A DNA stretch of 64,000 bases from Crateriforma spongiae (GTDB lineage Bacteria > Planctomycetota > Planctomycetia > Pirellulales > Pirellulaceae): positions 62,001-126,000 of the forward strand of contig NZ_JAAXMS010000006.1 in the NCBI RefSeq assembly GCF_012290005.1, in the 5' to 3' direction. Of the stretch, positions 1 through 10,200 are shown one piece after another; within the stretch, counting starts at the first letter, position 1; each line of letters opens with the position of its first letter. The notes below the pieces were generated by a model. It made no database searches. It was not told the origin of the DNA and was given only the letters and a program-made list of their open reading frames with translations. The position numbers and the translations under genes were made by a program.

Positions 1-314
1 ACGCCGGTGGTGACTTGAACGCGAGAACTGGTTACTTGGTCGCCAATTCGCAATTAACTACTTGAAGTGACGACCAAAATTCAGGGATTCTTCCAGATAT
101 TTCGCAGTGATTTAGCCAGTACTTTCCTGGCTTATTGGGGCACAGTTTCCATCGTTACCTGCCCCCGAAACGCTCGACATTTCAGAACCTCGCTTGGCCT
201 CGAATCAAGCAAATGGACTTGCCAATCGATTCAGGGACTCTTCGGATTTACGACCGGCCAGGTGTTGCTCTTGCAATGGCGTGAGTCATCGAACGTTCGA
301 GACTTCAGCACGAG
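1..314. other. left edge without a recognisable gene
   Basis: I see no gene here. The short open frames crossing it have no recognisable motif and no ribosome binding site, and the ATPase gene to the right ends at 315 reading towards this region. The first codons could be the tail of a gene that starts outside the window, but nothing supports that. Confidence 0.4.
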
Positions 315-1448
315 CTAATTCGCGAACAGCCGCTGAATCCATAGTCGAAAGAAGCGATCAACAATCACGAATGACGCTTCCTCTCGCTCGATGATGTCAC
401 CCGCTTCTAACGACTCGGCAGCCCGCTGCGCATTGGATGCACTACGAAGTCCGAATCGGCGCGTAAAATCAGATGAAAACGGCTTGGGCGGCTCCTCACA
501 TTCAGCCAGCCCACGAAGGAACCGCTGCTCGTTCTTCGTCATCGCTTCCCAAAGGTTGACGTAGGCGTGACTTTCTCGACGAAGTAGCTCAGCCACCGCT
601 GTATCGAGATCGGCCTCATTCGCCTCCTCGCCGGTTTCCGTCATCGACCAAAGGACGTGACAAAGGTGCTGCGTATAGAAGGGGTGACCGCCTGTTCTTT
701 TGCACAACGATGCGATGGTTTGTCGATCAATTTGTTTGTCGGCATGTTGAAATCGCTTGGCGACAAAAGGTTGCCAGTGTTTTGTTTCGATGGGCCCGAT
801 CGGATAGTGCATTGCACTGCGGTAGAGCGGGCGAGCCTCATCCAGAAACATGGATTGCAGCAGATGCTTGCGGCTACCCAAGAAGACGTAAGCGACATTC
901 TTGTGATGTTGAATACTGCTGCGAATCTGTTTTTCGGTGGTGTCATCCTCGTAGTCCAGGATTTGCTGAAACTCATCAAACACCATCACAACGGTTTTGC
1001 CAGTCTTGTCCGCAAGCTTCTGCGGCGCATCCAGCACCTCGACCAAATCAGCCCTAGAGACCGCGCGCCCGTCGATCCCAAAATCAATCTTCGGTTGGCC
1101 CGCATCATCAAGCGAAACACTGGGCCGCAGTCGCCCGAAGAGTGATTTTCCAAGCTCCAGCAAACGCTTGGACGTTGATTCTGCCGCCACCGAAACGGCC
1201 TTCGCTGTCGCCTGCGAAAACGCTGCCGATCCATCTGTCGGCCAGAGGTCCACGTAGACGGTGACAAACTGCTTCTTGGGGAGCTTCGCGAGCGCACGCA
1301 AGATCAGCGATGTCTTTCCCATCCTGCGTTCGGCATAGACAAACGACCTGCCCGCCGACTTCATCATGTCCGTCAGGTCAGCCAGTTCTCTCGTGCGATT
1401 GCAGAAGGCACCATTGCCAACAATGCCGCCATACGAAAAGGGATTCAC
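315..1448 (-). CDS. AAA/P-loop ATPase with C-terminal winged helix (archaeal ATPase type)
   Basis: About 377 aa. A P-loop lies near the N-terminus (ERRMGKTSL) with a Walker B-type VVMVFDEFQ in the middle. The C-terminal part after about residue 300 (NEQRFLRGLA, then FTRRFGLRSASNAQRAAESL and ending VDRFFRLWIQRL) looks like the winged-helix tail of the archaeal/STAND-like ATPase_2 family. Members are typically accessory regulators or conflict proteins; substrate and role here are unknown. I chose the GTG at 1448 because a good GGAGG sits 8 nt upstream and the protein then begins just before the conserved NPFSYGG segment. The open frame extends to 1613, but that extension is low-complexity and overlaps the palindromic operator at 1465-1495. 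The gene stands alone. Confidence 0.75.
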   Translation of the reverse strand: MNPFSYGGIVGNGAFCNRTRELADLTDMMKSAGRSFVYAERRMGKTSLILRALAKLPKKQFVTVYVDLWPTDGSAAFSQATAKAVSVAAESTSKRLLELGKSLFGRLRPSVSLDDAGQPKIDFGIDGRAVSRADLVEVLDAPQKLADKTGKTVVMVFDEFQQILDYEDDTTEKQIRSSIQHHKNVAYVFLGSRKHLLQSMFLDEARPLYRSAMHYPIGPIETKHWQPFVAKRFQHADKQIDRQTIASLCKRTGGHPFYTQHLCHVLWSMTETGEEANEADLDTAVAELLRRESHAYVNLWEAMTKNEQRFLRGLAECEEPPKPFSSDFTRRFGLRSASNAQRAAESLEAGDIIEREEASFVIVDRFFRLWIQRLFAN

Positions 1449-1464
1449 AACCCACACCTCCAAA

Positions 1465-1495
1465 TTACGCAACGTGCGTAACGCAGTTTGCGTAA
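1465..1495. promoter_or_regulatory. double palindrome, putative operator of the ATPase gene
   Basis: TTACGCA (1465-1471), ACG, TGCGTAA (1475-1481) is a perfect 7-bp inverted repeat. It overlaps a second copy, TAACGCA (1479-1485), GTT, TGCGTAA (1489-1495). The two dyads are offset by 14 bp and share TAA. The block ends 17 nt upstream of the chosen GTG start and just before its GGAGG. Two overlapping dyads at that distance suggest cooperative repressor binding, perhaps by the winged helix of the ATPase itself. That last step is inference. Confidence 0.6.
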
Positions 1496-1690
1496 TCCAG
1501 CGAGCCACGGCAAGTCCAAAACCAGCGTTGCTCGAAGAATTCCGGCAATTGGCGACCCCAAACCCGAACCCGCAGAATCTGCACATCCTGCAACTCTTCA
1601 CGACATAGCCCATGTTATCGGACGTTCAACCATCACCTAATCAGTGCGACCGATACCAGCGGAACAAAGCAGTTCGTGCACTGTTCGTCG

Positions 1691-2485
1691 GAAGTGCTCA
1701 CCCGGGCGAAACATCGTCTTCGGGATTCCTGTCTCGAACTCGATGCGTTAAAGCCGGATGACATGCGTCGACGCCTAACCAGTGTCCAGCAAACGATCTA
1801 CCTATTGTTTAACGAAGGCTAAAGTTCCTCGCATTCTGACAAGCTGATACGGGTCGATCTATGTGAGGAAGCTGTCCGTCTAGAGTTGCTGCTGGCCGAG
1901 CACGAAAACACAAGCGGTCCCGAGTCGGCGGCGTTCTTAGCGCTCTTGTTGTTCCATAGCGTTCGCTTGGATGCCCGCTTGAACGAGCTCGGCGGTATCG
2001 TGCTCTTCGACGATCAAGATCTCAATCGTTGGGACCTCAGCTTGTTGAAGGAGGCTTTTCATTGGTTCGAGTTGGCAACCAACGTCCCCGTGGCAACTCG
2101 CTATCACGCTGAAGCGATGATCGCGGCAGAACACTGCCGTGGAAAACTTACCGGTCAAACGGATTGGGATCACATCGTCTCCGCTTACCAGATGTTATGC
2201 AGGCTTTCACCATCACTAGTTCATCATTTGAACTGCGCGATCGCGGTTGCTCACCGCGGCGATATTGACGCGGGAATACAGATGCTAGATTCACTGGATT
2301 GCAGGGGTCTCAAAGATCGTTACTACTTGTGGCACGCGGCCCAAGGCAGCCTGTTGAAGATGGCTGACCAAATCGAAGAAGCCGCCGAGTCTTTCCGCAC
2401 CGCATGGAGCCTAGCACCGACGACCGCCGAAAAAGAGCTGATCTGTCAGAAGATCGATGCTTTGCGCGCTCACGATAGGACCTAG
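1691..2485 (+). pseudogene. decayed ECF sigma factor (SigJ-like with DUF6596 C-terminal domain)
   Basis: The frame reads TRAKHRLRD, then RRLTSVQQTIYLLFNEG, a TAA stop at 1820-1822, then SSSHSDKLIRVDLCEEAVRL and onward to 2485. This is the classic linker and C-terminal half of long ECF sigma factors, where intact homologues have FNEGY at the position of the stop; a Tyr codon has become TAA. The sigma-2 and most of the sigma-4 DNA-binding regions that should precede it are absent, so this is a truncated remnant and not a readthrough gene. The downstream 199-codon frame alone could not act as a sigma factor. Its 3' end overlaps the tail of the convergent DUF1080 gene by 4 nt. Confidence 0.8.
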
Positions 2486-3657
2486 CGAACCCGTGATCCA
2501 TGAGCCACGATCCAGATGTTGCGAAACAAGTTCGGATTGCCGTGGTTTTGGAGCACAATGGGGCCGGAAGGCACTTCCTGGCGTGGGCCTCCAGGCCCGC
2601 CGCCCGTGCCTTCCGGTAGTTCGATCTGATCGTGGATTTTCACGCCGTTTTGGATCACGGAAATGACGGCGGGTGAGATCTTCCGCGAGTCCTTGAATCT
2701 AGCGGCTTTGAATTCAATCTCCATGCTCTGCCAAGTCAGTGGCGGTAGGCACATGTTCACATTCGGTGCTCGAATGCCGTAGATGCTTCCGCACCAAGTA
2801 TTGACCGGCTTGAGCATCTGCATTTCGCTCCATGCCGATTTGTCGAAATCCAACCCGAACGTGTCAGCAATCTGGATCTCATAGGCTCCCACCGCAAAGA
2901 CTCCGCTGTTTCCTCGGTGAGGATGGCTGACGGGCGGCTCTGGCTTGAGGGGAATCAAAAACTCGAAGTATAAACGAAAGTCCTGAAACTTCTCCTTCGT
3001 TCGAGTCCCCGCTTTCAAGAAGCCATCCTCGACTTTTCCATTGACCCACTCTTTAGTATCCGAACCGTCAAACAAAACGACCGAACCTTGTGGGGGCTCT
3101 TTCCCGACGACTTCTTGGCTACGGTCAGCCTTGTTCCAGCCGTGCAGTTGCTCAGCGATATCCTGAGTGCCGACCCAACGATGCTGGATCGGTGATCCGT
3201 CCCATCCGTCACCGGGAAGGCCACCGTTGAAAACAGAGAGGTAAAACTTCTCGCCGGCGACCGTGACCTGCATCGCTCGATTGTCGCGTCGGAACTCACC
3301 GATCATCGGGAGCCCTGGATACTCGCTTTCCGCGATCACGCGGTTTGACCAGACCCTCGCGTCGGGATAAGAGACGATCTCTGGCTTGATGGTTTGAACG
3401 GAAGCTTTTTCTGGCGTCGTCGGTAGTGAACGGCCGTCCTGGCCAGGCGTTTCCGTATTCACAAGTATCGTCAGCAGCGCTGTGAAAGCCAGCGAAAGTA
3501 ATCGACGGCTTGTCGATCGAACGAGAGGCACGGCGTTTACCTTGGGTTCCGCAATTTGAACCGGCGCGAACGTCTGTAGGCTGATTACAGCAACGAGCAT
3601 GGGACCTAAGCTAGCGGAATCACGCCGTCTGGATTTCATAACCTTCTCGCTGTTCAC
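2482..3657 (-). CDS. secreted DUF1080 protein (3-keto-disaccharide hydrolase / 3-keto-glucoside lyase fold)
   Basis: Up to 391 aa. The C-terminal half carries the DUF1080 (concanavalin-like) signature: LFDGSDTKEWVNGKVEDGFL, then EFLIPLKPEPPVSHPHRGNS, GVFAVGAYEIQIADTFG and GPIVLQNHGNP. DUF1080 proteins cleave or hydrate 3-keto-glycosides made by Gfo/Idh/MocA dehydrogenases. The gene directly upstream is such a dehydrogenase and overlaps this frame by 38 nt, so the pair is probably co-transcribed and acts sequentially outside the cytoplasm. The true start is uncertain: a hydrophobic signal segment (RRLLSLAFTALLTILV) lies about 50 residues in, so a GTG just before VPLVRSTSRR or an internal ATG may be used instead of the one at 3657. 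Confidence 0.85.
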   Translation of the reverse strand: MNSEKVMKSRRRDSASLGPMLVAVISLQTFAPVQIAEPKVNAVPLVRSTSRRLLSLAFTALLTILVNTETPGQDGRSLPTTPEKASVQTIKPEIVSYPDARVWSNRVIAESEYPGLPMIGEFRRDNRAMQVTVAGEKFYLSVFNGGLPGDGWDGSPIQHRWVGTQDIAEQLHGWNKADRSQEVVGKEPPQGSVVLFDGSDTKEWVNGKVEDGFLKAGTRTKEKFQDFRLYFEFLIPLKPEPPVSHPHRGNSGVFAVGAYEIQIADTFGLDFDKSAWSEMQMLKPVNTWCGSIYGIRAPNVNMCLPPLTWQSMEIEFKAARFKDSRKISPAVISVIQNGVKIHDQIELPEGTGGGPGGPRQEVPSGPIVLQNHGNPNLFRNIWIVAHGSRVR

Positions 3658-4996
3658 GGCGTAGCATTGCGTTCGCTTCCTCGTCGTTCACGAACTGCTC
3701 GGTGGCTGGGTCCCATTTCAATCTGCGACCGAGTCGCAGGGCGATGTTCGCTAAGTGGCACGCGATGGTACTGTTGCCGACAGTCACAACGTCCGAGATC
3801 GGTGAAGCGTTCAAACGAATGCACTCGAAGAGATTCTTCATGTGTGCATTCTTGACACCTTCCCAAAGGTTTCCATCAAACTCACCAAAGTTCTCATAGC
3901 TTTGAAGTTCGATTTCCCGTTGTCCGTAGGGACCGCCGTAAAGTTCCCTTGCCGCAGCGCGAATCTGGTCGATCCATCTCTTGTCCTGCGTGATTTTGCC
4001 GACGATGTTTCCGACCAGCTTCCCGCGATTGACAAACAGTCGTTCACGATCGCCTTCCAACAGGATACCGTTGGTTTTCTTGCCACCGTCTTCAAATTTC
4101 AAGGTTGTCCCGTTGTCAAACCGCATTGTCCCGGCAAACGTCTGCGCGGTGTTAAAGCAGTGCTCGCGGTGGTCGAGCACCCCAGTGGCTTCAACTTCAA
4201 TTGGTCCCGTCTCGATTACGCCGAGCGCCCACTGTGCGATGTCGATATGGTGCGCTCCCCAATCCGTCAGTTTGCCACCGGAATACTCGTGCCACCAGCG
4301 AAAGCTTCCGCTACCCCGCTGGGGCATGTATTCCACCAACGGAGCTTGGCCCAGCCAACGGTCCCAATCGAGCCCGTCCGGGACCGGCTTCGGCGAAAAC
4401 GGACCGCCCTTGGGCCCCATGCCGAGGTAACACGTCGCCGTCAGGTTTTCGCCAAGCACACCGGATTGAGCAATCGCGATGGCTTCACGAAACCACTGGC
4501 AACTCCGTTGTTGATTCCCCACCTGTAGAATGCTGCCCGATTCAGCAGCGGCTCTTCGTAGGATCTTTACCTCCTCAACGGTGAGCGTCATCGGCTTCTC
4601 GCCGTAAACGTGCTTGCCAGCACGCAGTGCGTCCACATAGATCGGAGTGTGCCAATGATCCGGTGTTGCACAGACGACCAAATCAATGTCCTCGCGGGCG
4701 AGCAACTCTCGATGGTCGCCGTAGACATCAAGCCTCCGCTTGCCATCACCATTTAATTGTGGGTTTTGGGCGTAAGCATTCGCAGAACTGCGATTGACAT
4801 CGCAAACCGCTACAAAGTCACCGAACTTGGATGCCTGCCGAGCATTGTCACGCCCTTTTGAGCCACAGCCGATCATCCCCAACCTCAGGCGGCTATTCTT
4901 ATCCTCGGCGGCCTGCGAAGAGCTCGACCAGTGATAGGGCGTCAATACCGTTGCGGCAGCCGTGGACTGCAAAAAGCGTCTTCGTGTAAGTGGCAT
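3620..4996 (-). CDS. Gfo/Idh/MocA family oxidoreductase with Tat signal
   Basis: 458 aa. The N-terminus TRRRFLQSTAAATVL is a twin-arginine signal, so the enzyme is exported folded with its NAD(P) cofactor. A Rossmann motif follows (RLGMIGCGSKGRDNA, then VAVCDVN). EKPMTLTVEEV is the conserved EKP active-site segment of the family, and WWHEYSGGKLTDWGAHHIDI is typical of planctomycete members. Family members oxidise a sugar hydroxyl, often C3 of a glycoside. With the DUF1080 gene 38 nt into its 3' end, the pair fits oxidation-elimination cleavage of glycosidic bonds. The exact substrate cannot be read from the sequence. Confidence 0.93.
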   Translation of the reverse strand: MPLTRRRFLQSTAAATVLTPYHWSSSSQAAEDKNSRLRLGMIGCGSKGRDNARQASKFGDFVAVCDVNRSSANAYAQNPQLNGDGKRRLDVYGDHRELLAREDIDLVVCATPDHWHTPIYVDALRAGKHVYGEKPMTLTVEEVKILRRAAAESGSILQVGNQQRSCQWFREAIAIAQSGVLGENLTATCYLGMGPKGGPFSPKPVPDGLDWDRWLGQAPLVEYMPQRGSGSFRWWHEYSGGKLTDWGAHHIDIAQWALGVIETGPIEVEATGVLDHREHCFNTAQTFAGTMRFDNGTTLKFEDGGKKTNGILLEGDRERLFVNRGKLVGNIVGKITQDKRWIDQIRAAARELYGGPYGQREIELQSYENFGEFDGNLWEGVKNAHMKNLFECIRLNASPISDVVTVGNSTIACHLANIALRLGRRLKWDPATEQFVNDEEANAMLRREQREGYEIQTA

Positions 4997-5729
4997 GTTT
5001 TCGTTCTAGTGGAAAAGAAAGATGTCGTAGCTTCGCAACCGCAGTCACTACTTCTGTTTATACTATCTCCGGTATTCGACAGAGCAACGAATCAATAACG
5101 GAGATCTCCCACGTTCTGCGTATTGTATTCGCTCTACTGGATGCTTCGTATCGGGCCACAACGAAGCGTGCCGCAACTGCCGTTTTGTCAAGCTAGAGTT
5201 CTGGACTTTTCAGTGCCGACTCTCAATTTGCACGGTCATCTCTGTTTCTTCCCCATTGCGGAGAACTCAGCGAGGTGTTCGCATGATCTCTCTTGAATCT
5301 CTCGGCCGGGTTGGCCAGGCGTTTTCGAGAACACCCTCCCTGTAAAAGACCCTCTCCAAACAAGTTCTCTGTTTTTCGCGCTCGCAAACACTGCAATTTG
5401 CGGGGCTTGGCTGTTCAGCGTCCGATTCGCTTGAGATTGCGAAACGCTTTCCTGAATTGAATAGCCACGAGAGGGGCCATTCTGAGAACATTTCCGATCG
5501 CACGTTTGACAGGCTGGTTAACAAGCTGCTGTTAACCCTGATGTCGCCACCGCCGTAAAGAAGTGCGGATTAGAGCGGTCGTTTTGTCGGCCATCTTAGC
5601 TGGCTACTTCAGCAAGCGTCGGCAGAGCTTGTGGCCCCGGAAGCCGCCGATATGCTTGTCCGCTGAGCGGGGTAAAAAAATGATGCCACCCCGATTATTC
5701 CAGGATTTGCAAGGGAATCGGCAGCACAG
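4997..5729. other. intergenic region with a small inverted repeat
   Basis: No convincing gene. It must hold the promoter of the Gfo/Idh gene on the minus strand and the left end of the transposon. A perfect 7-bp inverted repeat, GTTAACA (5517-5523), 6-nt loop, TGTTAAC (5530-5536), lies about 200 bp before the transposase start; it could mark an element end or a binding site. I could not find matching terminal repeats on both sides. Confidence 0.4.
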
Positions 5730-6806
5730 ATGGCCGCGATCGTTCACCCACTTTTGGCACTGCTTGCGTCGCTCACTCGCCAGGAATTGGCTCAGCAAGT
5801 GACATATCTGAAAGCGGAGAATGCAATCCTTCGGAGCAAGTTACCCGAACGGATCACGCTGAACAATCAGGAGCGTCGAAGGCTGGTTCGCCACGGCAAA
5901 AAGCTCGGCCCACGGATCAAAGACCTGATCTCGATCGTCAGCTATTCAACCTTCCGCCGCTGGATCCGCAACATGGAAGACGGACCTACGAAACGGCCGA
6001 GATCGAATGCGGAAGGCAAGCCTGGCCGGCCACGGACCGACGAGAGCATTGCCGAAACGATCATCCGGATCCGGAAAGAAACCGGCTGGGGTTACACCAA
6101 GATTATCCAGGCGATGCGTCGCCTCGGCCATCGGATCTCGCGTCAGACGGTGAAGAACATTCTGGTCGAAGCAGGTCTCGGTCCGGATCCGAGCGACCAT
6201 CCCGACACCTGGTCCGACTTCTTGAAACGCCACGCCGCCACGATGTGGCAGTGCGACTTCGCCTCGAAGCGGAAGTGGACGGTAAAGGGCATGGTCGATC
6301 TCTACTTTCTCGTCTTCATCCACGTCGAGACACGACGCATCTGGGTATCGCCCTGCACTGCCAATCCGACCGGCGAGTGGACGACTCAGCAAGCCCGCAA
6401 CTTCCAAATGCATTTGCAGGACGAAGAACTGCCGTGCGAGCTTTTGCAGCGTGACCAGGACACGAAGTACGTCGACTCATTCGACGAGGTGTTTCGCTCG
6501 ACCGGCTGCAAAATCAAAAAGAGCTGCCCTAGGTCGCCCAACCTGCAAGCGTTCGTCGAGCGGGTGATTCAGACGCTCAAGAATGAAGTGCTCAACGCCT
6601 TCTGCGTGGTCAGCGAGAACCACTTGGATCACATTCTTCGAGTGTCGCAAGACTGGTACAATCATCGACGTGGCCATTCCGCCCGTAGGAATCTGCCGCC
6701 CGTGGGGGACACCGAACCGCAGGCGGCGATCGATATCGGCCGCACCAAAATCGTATGCCACAAGGAGCTCGGTGGTCACCTGAAGTCTTATCAAGCCGCG
6801 GCTTGA
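5730..6806 (+). mobile_element. integrase-core (rve, DDE) transposase of a planctomycete IS family
   Basis: 358 aa. The N-terminal half has a helix-turn-helix-like region (TGWGYTKIIQAMRRLGH, SRQTVKNILVEAGL) as in IS3/IS481-type transposases. The rve core carries the DDE triad: D176 in WQCDFA, D242 in QRDQDTKY and E277 in QAFVERVIQTLKNE, with 34 residues between the last two. It ends in the typical YNHRRGHSAR segment and GGHLKSYQAAA. Very similar intact proteins are abundant in Rhodopirellula-like genomes. The frame is uninterrupted, so the element may be active. I could not define terminal repeats or a target duplication. It lies between the glycoside-oxidation pair and the phosphorelay operon, in keeping with an accessory region. 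Confidence 0.85.
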
Positions 6807-7279
6807 ATAGTCGATCGAGGCCAACAGGGTGCGTATTGACCCTATCGCAAAACTCGCTGCCCCCAAAACTTGAATCGCGCATCGAAGTAGACTCAAGTCA
6901 ATCGCGATAACACCTCGCAGTATTTTACCATCGCTAAGCGGACGCCTCGTCTATGCTGGTCCGAACGATTGTTGTGTCCCCGGTGAAGGGCACTTTACCA
7001 GGAGTATTGGCCCAGCCGCAGAGTTGGTAAAATGCCTGTCTTCTGCGTCCAGCTGCAAAGTACTCATCACCGATCAGACCAAGCTGAGTGCGGTTCTCTG
7101 TCCCTGCGGAACCCGAACGGCTTCTCCAACAGGAACTGACGAAAGCGGCTGAGTGCGCACGAGAGGTAAGACAACGATGCAAAATGCGGGCTCAAGCGAA
7201 GCGGGAACGGATGGCTGGCGTCCTCGCGCTCAATTTCGCTCTCATTACAAACTACGGGCACTAGCTGGCACTCTCAGGA
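6807..7279. other. intergenic region upstream of the phosphorelay operon
   Basis: No gene recognised. The right end of the transposon and the promoter of the three-gene operon starting at 7280 should lie here. I see no clear -35/-10 pair and no strong dyad. Confidence 0.35.
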
Positions 7280-10200
7280 ATGGCTCTAAGACGGCAATCG
7301 AAGAATTCGCGAGCCCCCAAAAAAGGCAGCGAGAGATGGAAGGCGAGGCGTGTAAACAGGTTTAGCGAACTAGATGAGGAGGCATTCGAGGAACTGCGAC
7401 GGGAACCCCTTGAAGTTATCCAGGGCGTCTTCAGCAAGTTGCGAGTCGAAAAGCAGTTACCAAAAATTCTTTCTTGCGAGTTTCCCAAGACGCAAGAATT
7501 CAAGTGGTATCCTGCTGTGGGGCGACGCAATTTGTCATTAGCGGACGAACTGCGTTTCTCAGTTGCAAGGCTTCTATCTGCCGAGAGCCAGCTCAACAAC
7601 TACATACGTTCAAGAGAGGCTTTCTGCCGTGACCTGTTGATAGGCAACCTTAGCACCGCCCGTGAGACGCTTAAACGCTGTGAAAACGCATTAGGGGTGA
7701 GTAGTTGGTGGCTAGAGTCTCGGCTCCTGCTGGCGGATACAGAAGGAGGATTCGAGAAAACACGAGAAGAGCTTTCGGCGATATTGGAGCTTAATGTCCC
7801 ACAAAACGCTTTGCTCCTGGCGGAATACGCGAGCCAGCGTGTTGATGCAACGATGTCCGTCATAGAGTACGTCCGAGAAGTCCACGCCATGGTGGACGCT
7901 GGTAATTACGACCGGATTGATGCATCGCTGCCCGCATACCTCTGTTTCATGCTGCATGCGCCCGGAATAGCTTTCAAACCTCCCACACTGGACGAATTCG
8001 CGTTCATACTGAGGTCTGAGTGTACTCGCCCGATAGTAGACCACTACAATTCCGTCAAGCGTCTGCTCTGGACGCTGATGGACATGGATGCATCCCATGC
8101 CTGCGAGCCGTCAATCTCAGACTCTCTACGGGCAATCTGCAGATTAAATGACCCGGACCTCGCTTATCTGCAATCACTATTGGCGTCGCGAACGCACCAT
8201 GAGCGGCAACACGATAATTCGCTGGCCCAGAAGCACATCTTGAGTGGCAGTCGTGAAGCCATCATCCGCTGTTCTGACGCCGTCCGCAACAGCACATGCG
8301 ACTTTAGCAATTACCACTTCCTAGCTGCCGCTTGCGCAAGTTCCAACAGTGAAATGCCGCCGCTTTTCCCGGAGAACTCAGTCGCCCATAACCTCCTGAA
8401 AGCCGCCTTAGGGTTTCTTTCATATGGCGAAGACTTAGTGCCGAATTACTGGAGTCTGGCGAAAGCATCAATGGCTTTCTCTAGCACACCAATCGGCCAC
8501 CAGGTCGCTGCGTTTTCACAACGTGGAATCCCTGTCTCAGTAATTGATATCCGCCGGCAACAGCTGATTCACTATCCGACCGTCACGGCGGGACTGTTTC
8601 CAAGCAGGAAGATTACACAAATAATAAATGAAGAAGAACTTCGATGTTATGCAAAGGCGTGTATCGGCGTTACTTCCGCCGGGCAAGTCTCGTCTGAAAA
8701 GCCGCAAGCCGGTCCATGCACCCAAGCCCTCGAGTTTCTCGCAGAAGCATACGACTGCAGAGTTGACGGGCAAATTCAGGAAGCTGCCGACCTTTTCACT
8801 GAACTGGCTACCGCGAACAAATCTGGTTTCTTTGGCGGCGAGGCATTGAGGGGGGCAGTTGAATGCCTCCTCGAGTTGTCGAGCCCACACCAAGCAATAG
8901 AGCTCATTTCGCATAGCCAGATTCCTCCTTTTGTGTTGAATCAGCTGGTTCCCATCGAGCTTCTCGTGAGCCACTACTCAAAGGGTGATCACCTTTGCAA
9001 CGTTGGGTGCATCGCGTGGCCAAATTTGTTCTTCATGGACTATCTATTTGGAAGAACAGCGGCCCGTCAGTTGCATAGTGTCTACGCAAATTTTCTTGAA
9101 GCACACGGATGCTCCCGCGCCAATCAGCTAGCACGGGAGCAAGCAACCAACTTCCCGTTAACTCATCTTGAATTCTTCCTTGATGCGGTGTGCAGCATTG
9201 AAACGATGCAGTCCGATCTGTCGTTCCGAAGTTCTTCAGAGGTGGAGGACGAACGAATGCTCATCCTACAACAGCTTCAAAACCTGGCGCCCGAGAATGC
9301 ATCCCAGTACGTGGCGGAAATATCTAACCTTCAACAACAGATTGCGATCCGCCGCGCAATTAACTTCGTGTCTGAAAGCAAGATTTACTTCAACGTTGAA
9401 GGGATAGAAAAAAGCCTTTCCAAATCCTTTTATGAGCAATTTCAGCGGTATTTAAAGTACAAGAATCTCGCTGCTGAAAAGCGACGCATGCCCGCATCAC
9501 AATGGGCACCTACAGAAGAGGGTATTACCGAAACCCGGGATGGGGCATTCGTCCTTTTTAAAACGCTCTTCCAAGAGGTGAGACATGCTGTGCTCTTCAG
9601 TAACGAGCACGGGCTTGATTCCTACCTGAGCGTACGAATCAGGCATCAGACAATCAAAGGTGCCATCCGGAGTGTATTTGATCAACTGCATCTTGTCGCC
9701 GATATGGAACGCGGTGAGTACCAGCCCAATGAGCACTGGATGCGCCATTCGCTTGGTCTTTCCGAGCAAGTCAGAGAAAAGGTGGGTTCAGCGATAATCC
9801 AATTTTCGCGGGAGATTGATGCGTCTATTGACAAGGCATCCGGTGATTGGATGCGGATACGTGAAGACAATGCACAAACTGAGGGGTGGTTCGACGTAAG
9901 TTTCTCGGAGCTGGAGCTTGATCAGCTTCGTCGCAAACTGGAGGCAATCGAGGATGAGGCTGAGTTTTTAGAGGCGGTTGTATTTATCTTGCGAGAACGA
10001 CTTAACGACTGCCTTGTGACGGTTAGGCATAACGTTTCGAGCGTGCTCGGCTCAAGGCTTAATTCAGCAATTGACACGCTTGAGGCAAGTCTCGAGGGCG
10101 TTCCCGAGCAAATCCCCCCGGAGTTAAACGCAGCCGTAACTCGCAGTCGCACCGCAGTGCAAACGCAGCTCGACGAGATCGCCAGCTGGTTTCAATTGCA

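Noticed and set aside
657-1145. 162-codon frame antisense to the ATPase
   Set aside because: Shadow frame without motif or ribosome binding site.
1820-1822. programmed readthrough or selenocysteine/pyrrolysine decoding in the sigma gene
   Set aside because: The codon is TAA, there is no recoding element, and the DNA-binding half of the gene is missing.
5530-6912. terminal inverted repeats for the transposon
   Set aside because: TGTTAAC at the left and TAACA at the right share only five to seven bases and show no target duplication.
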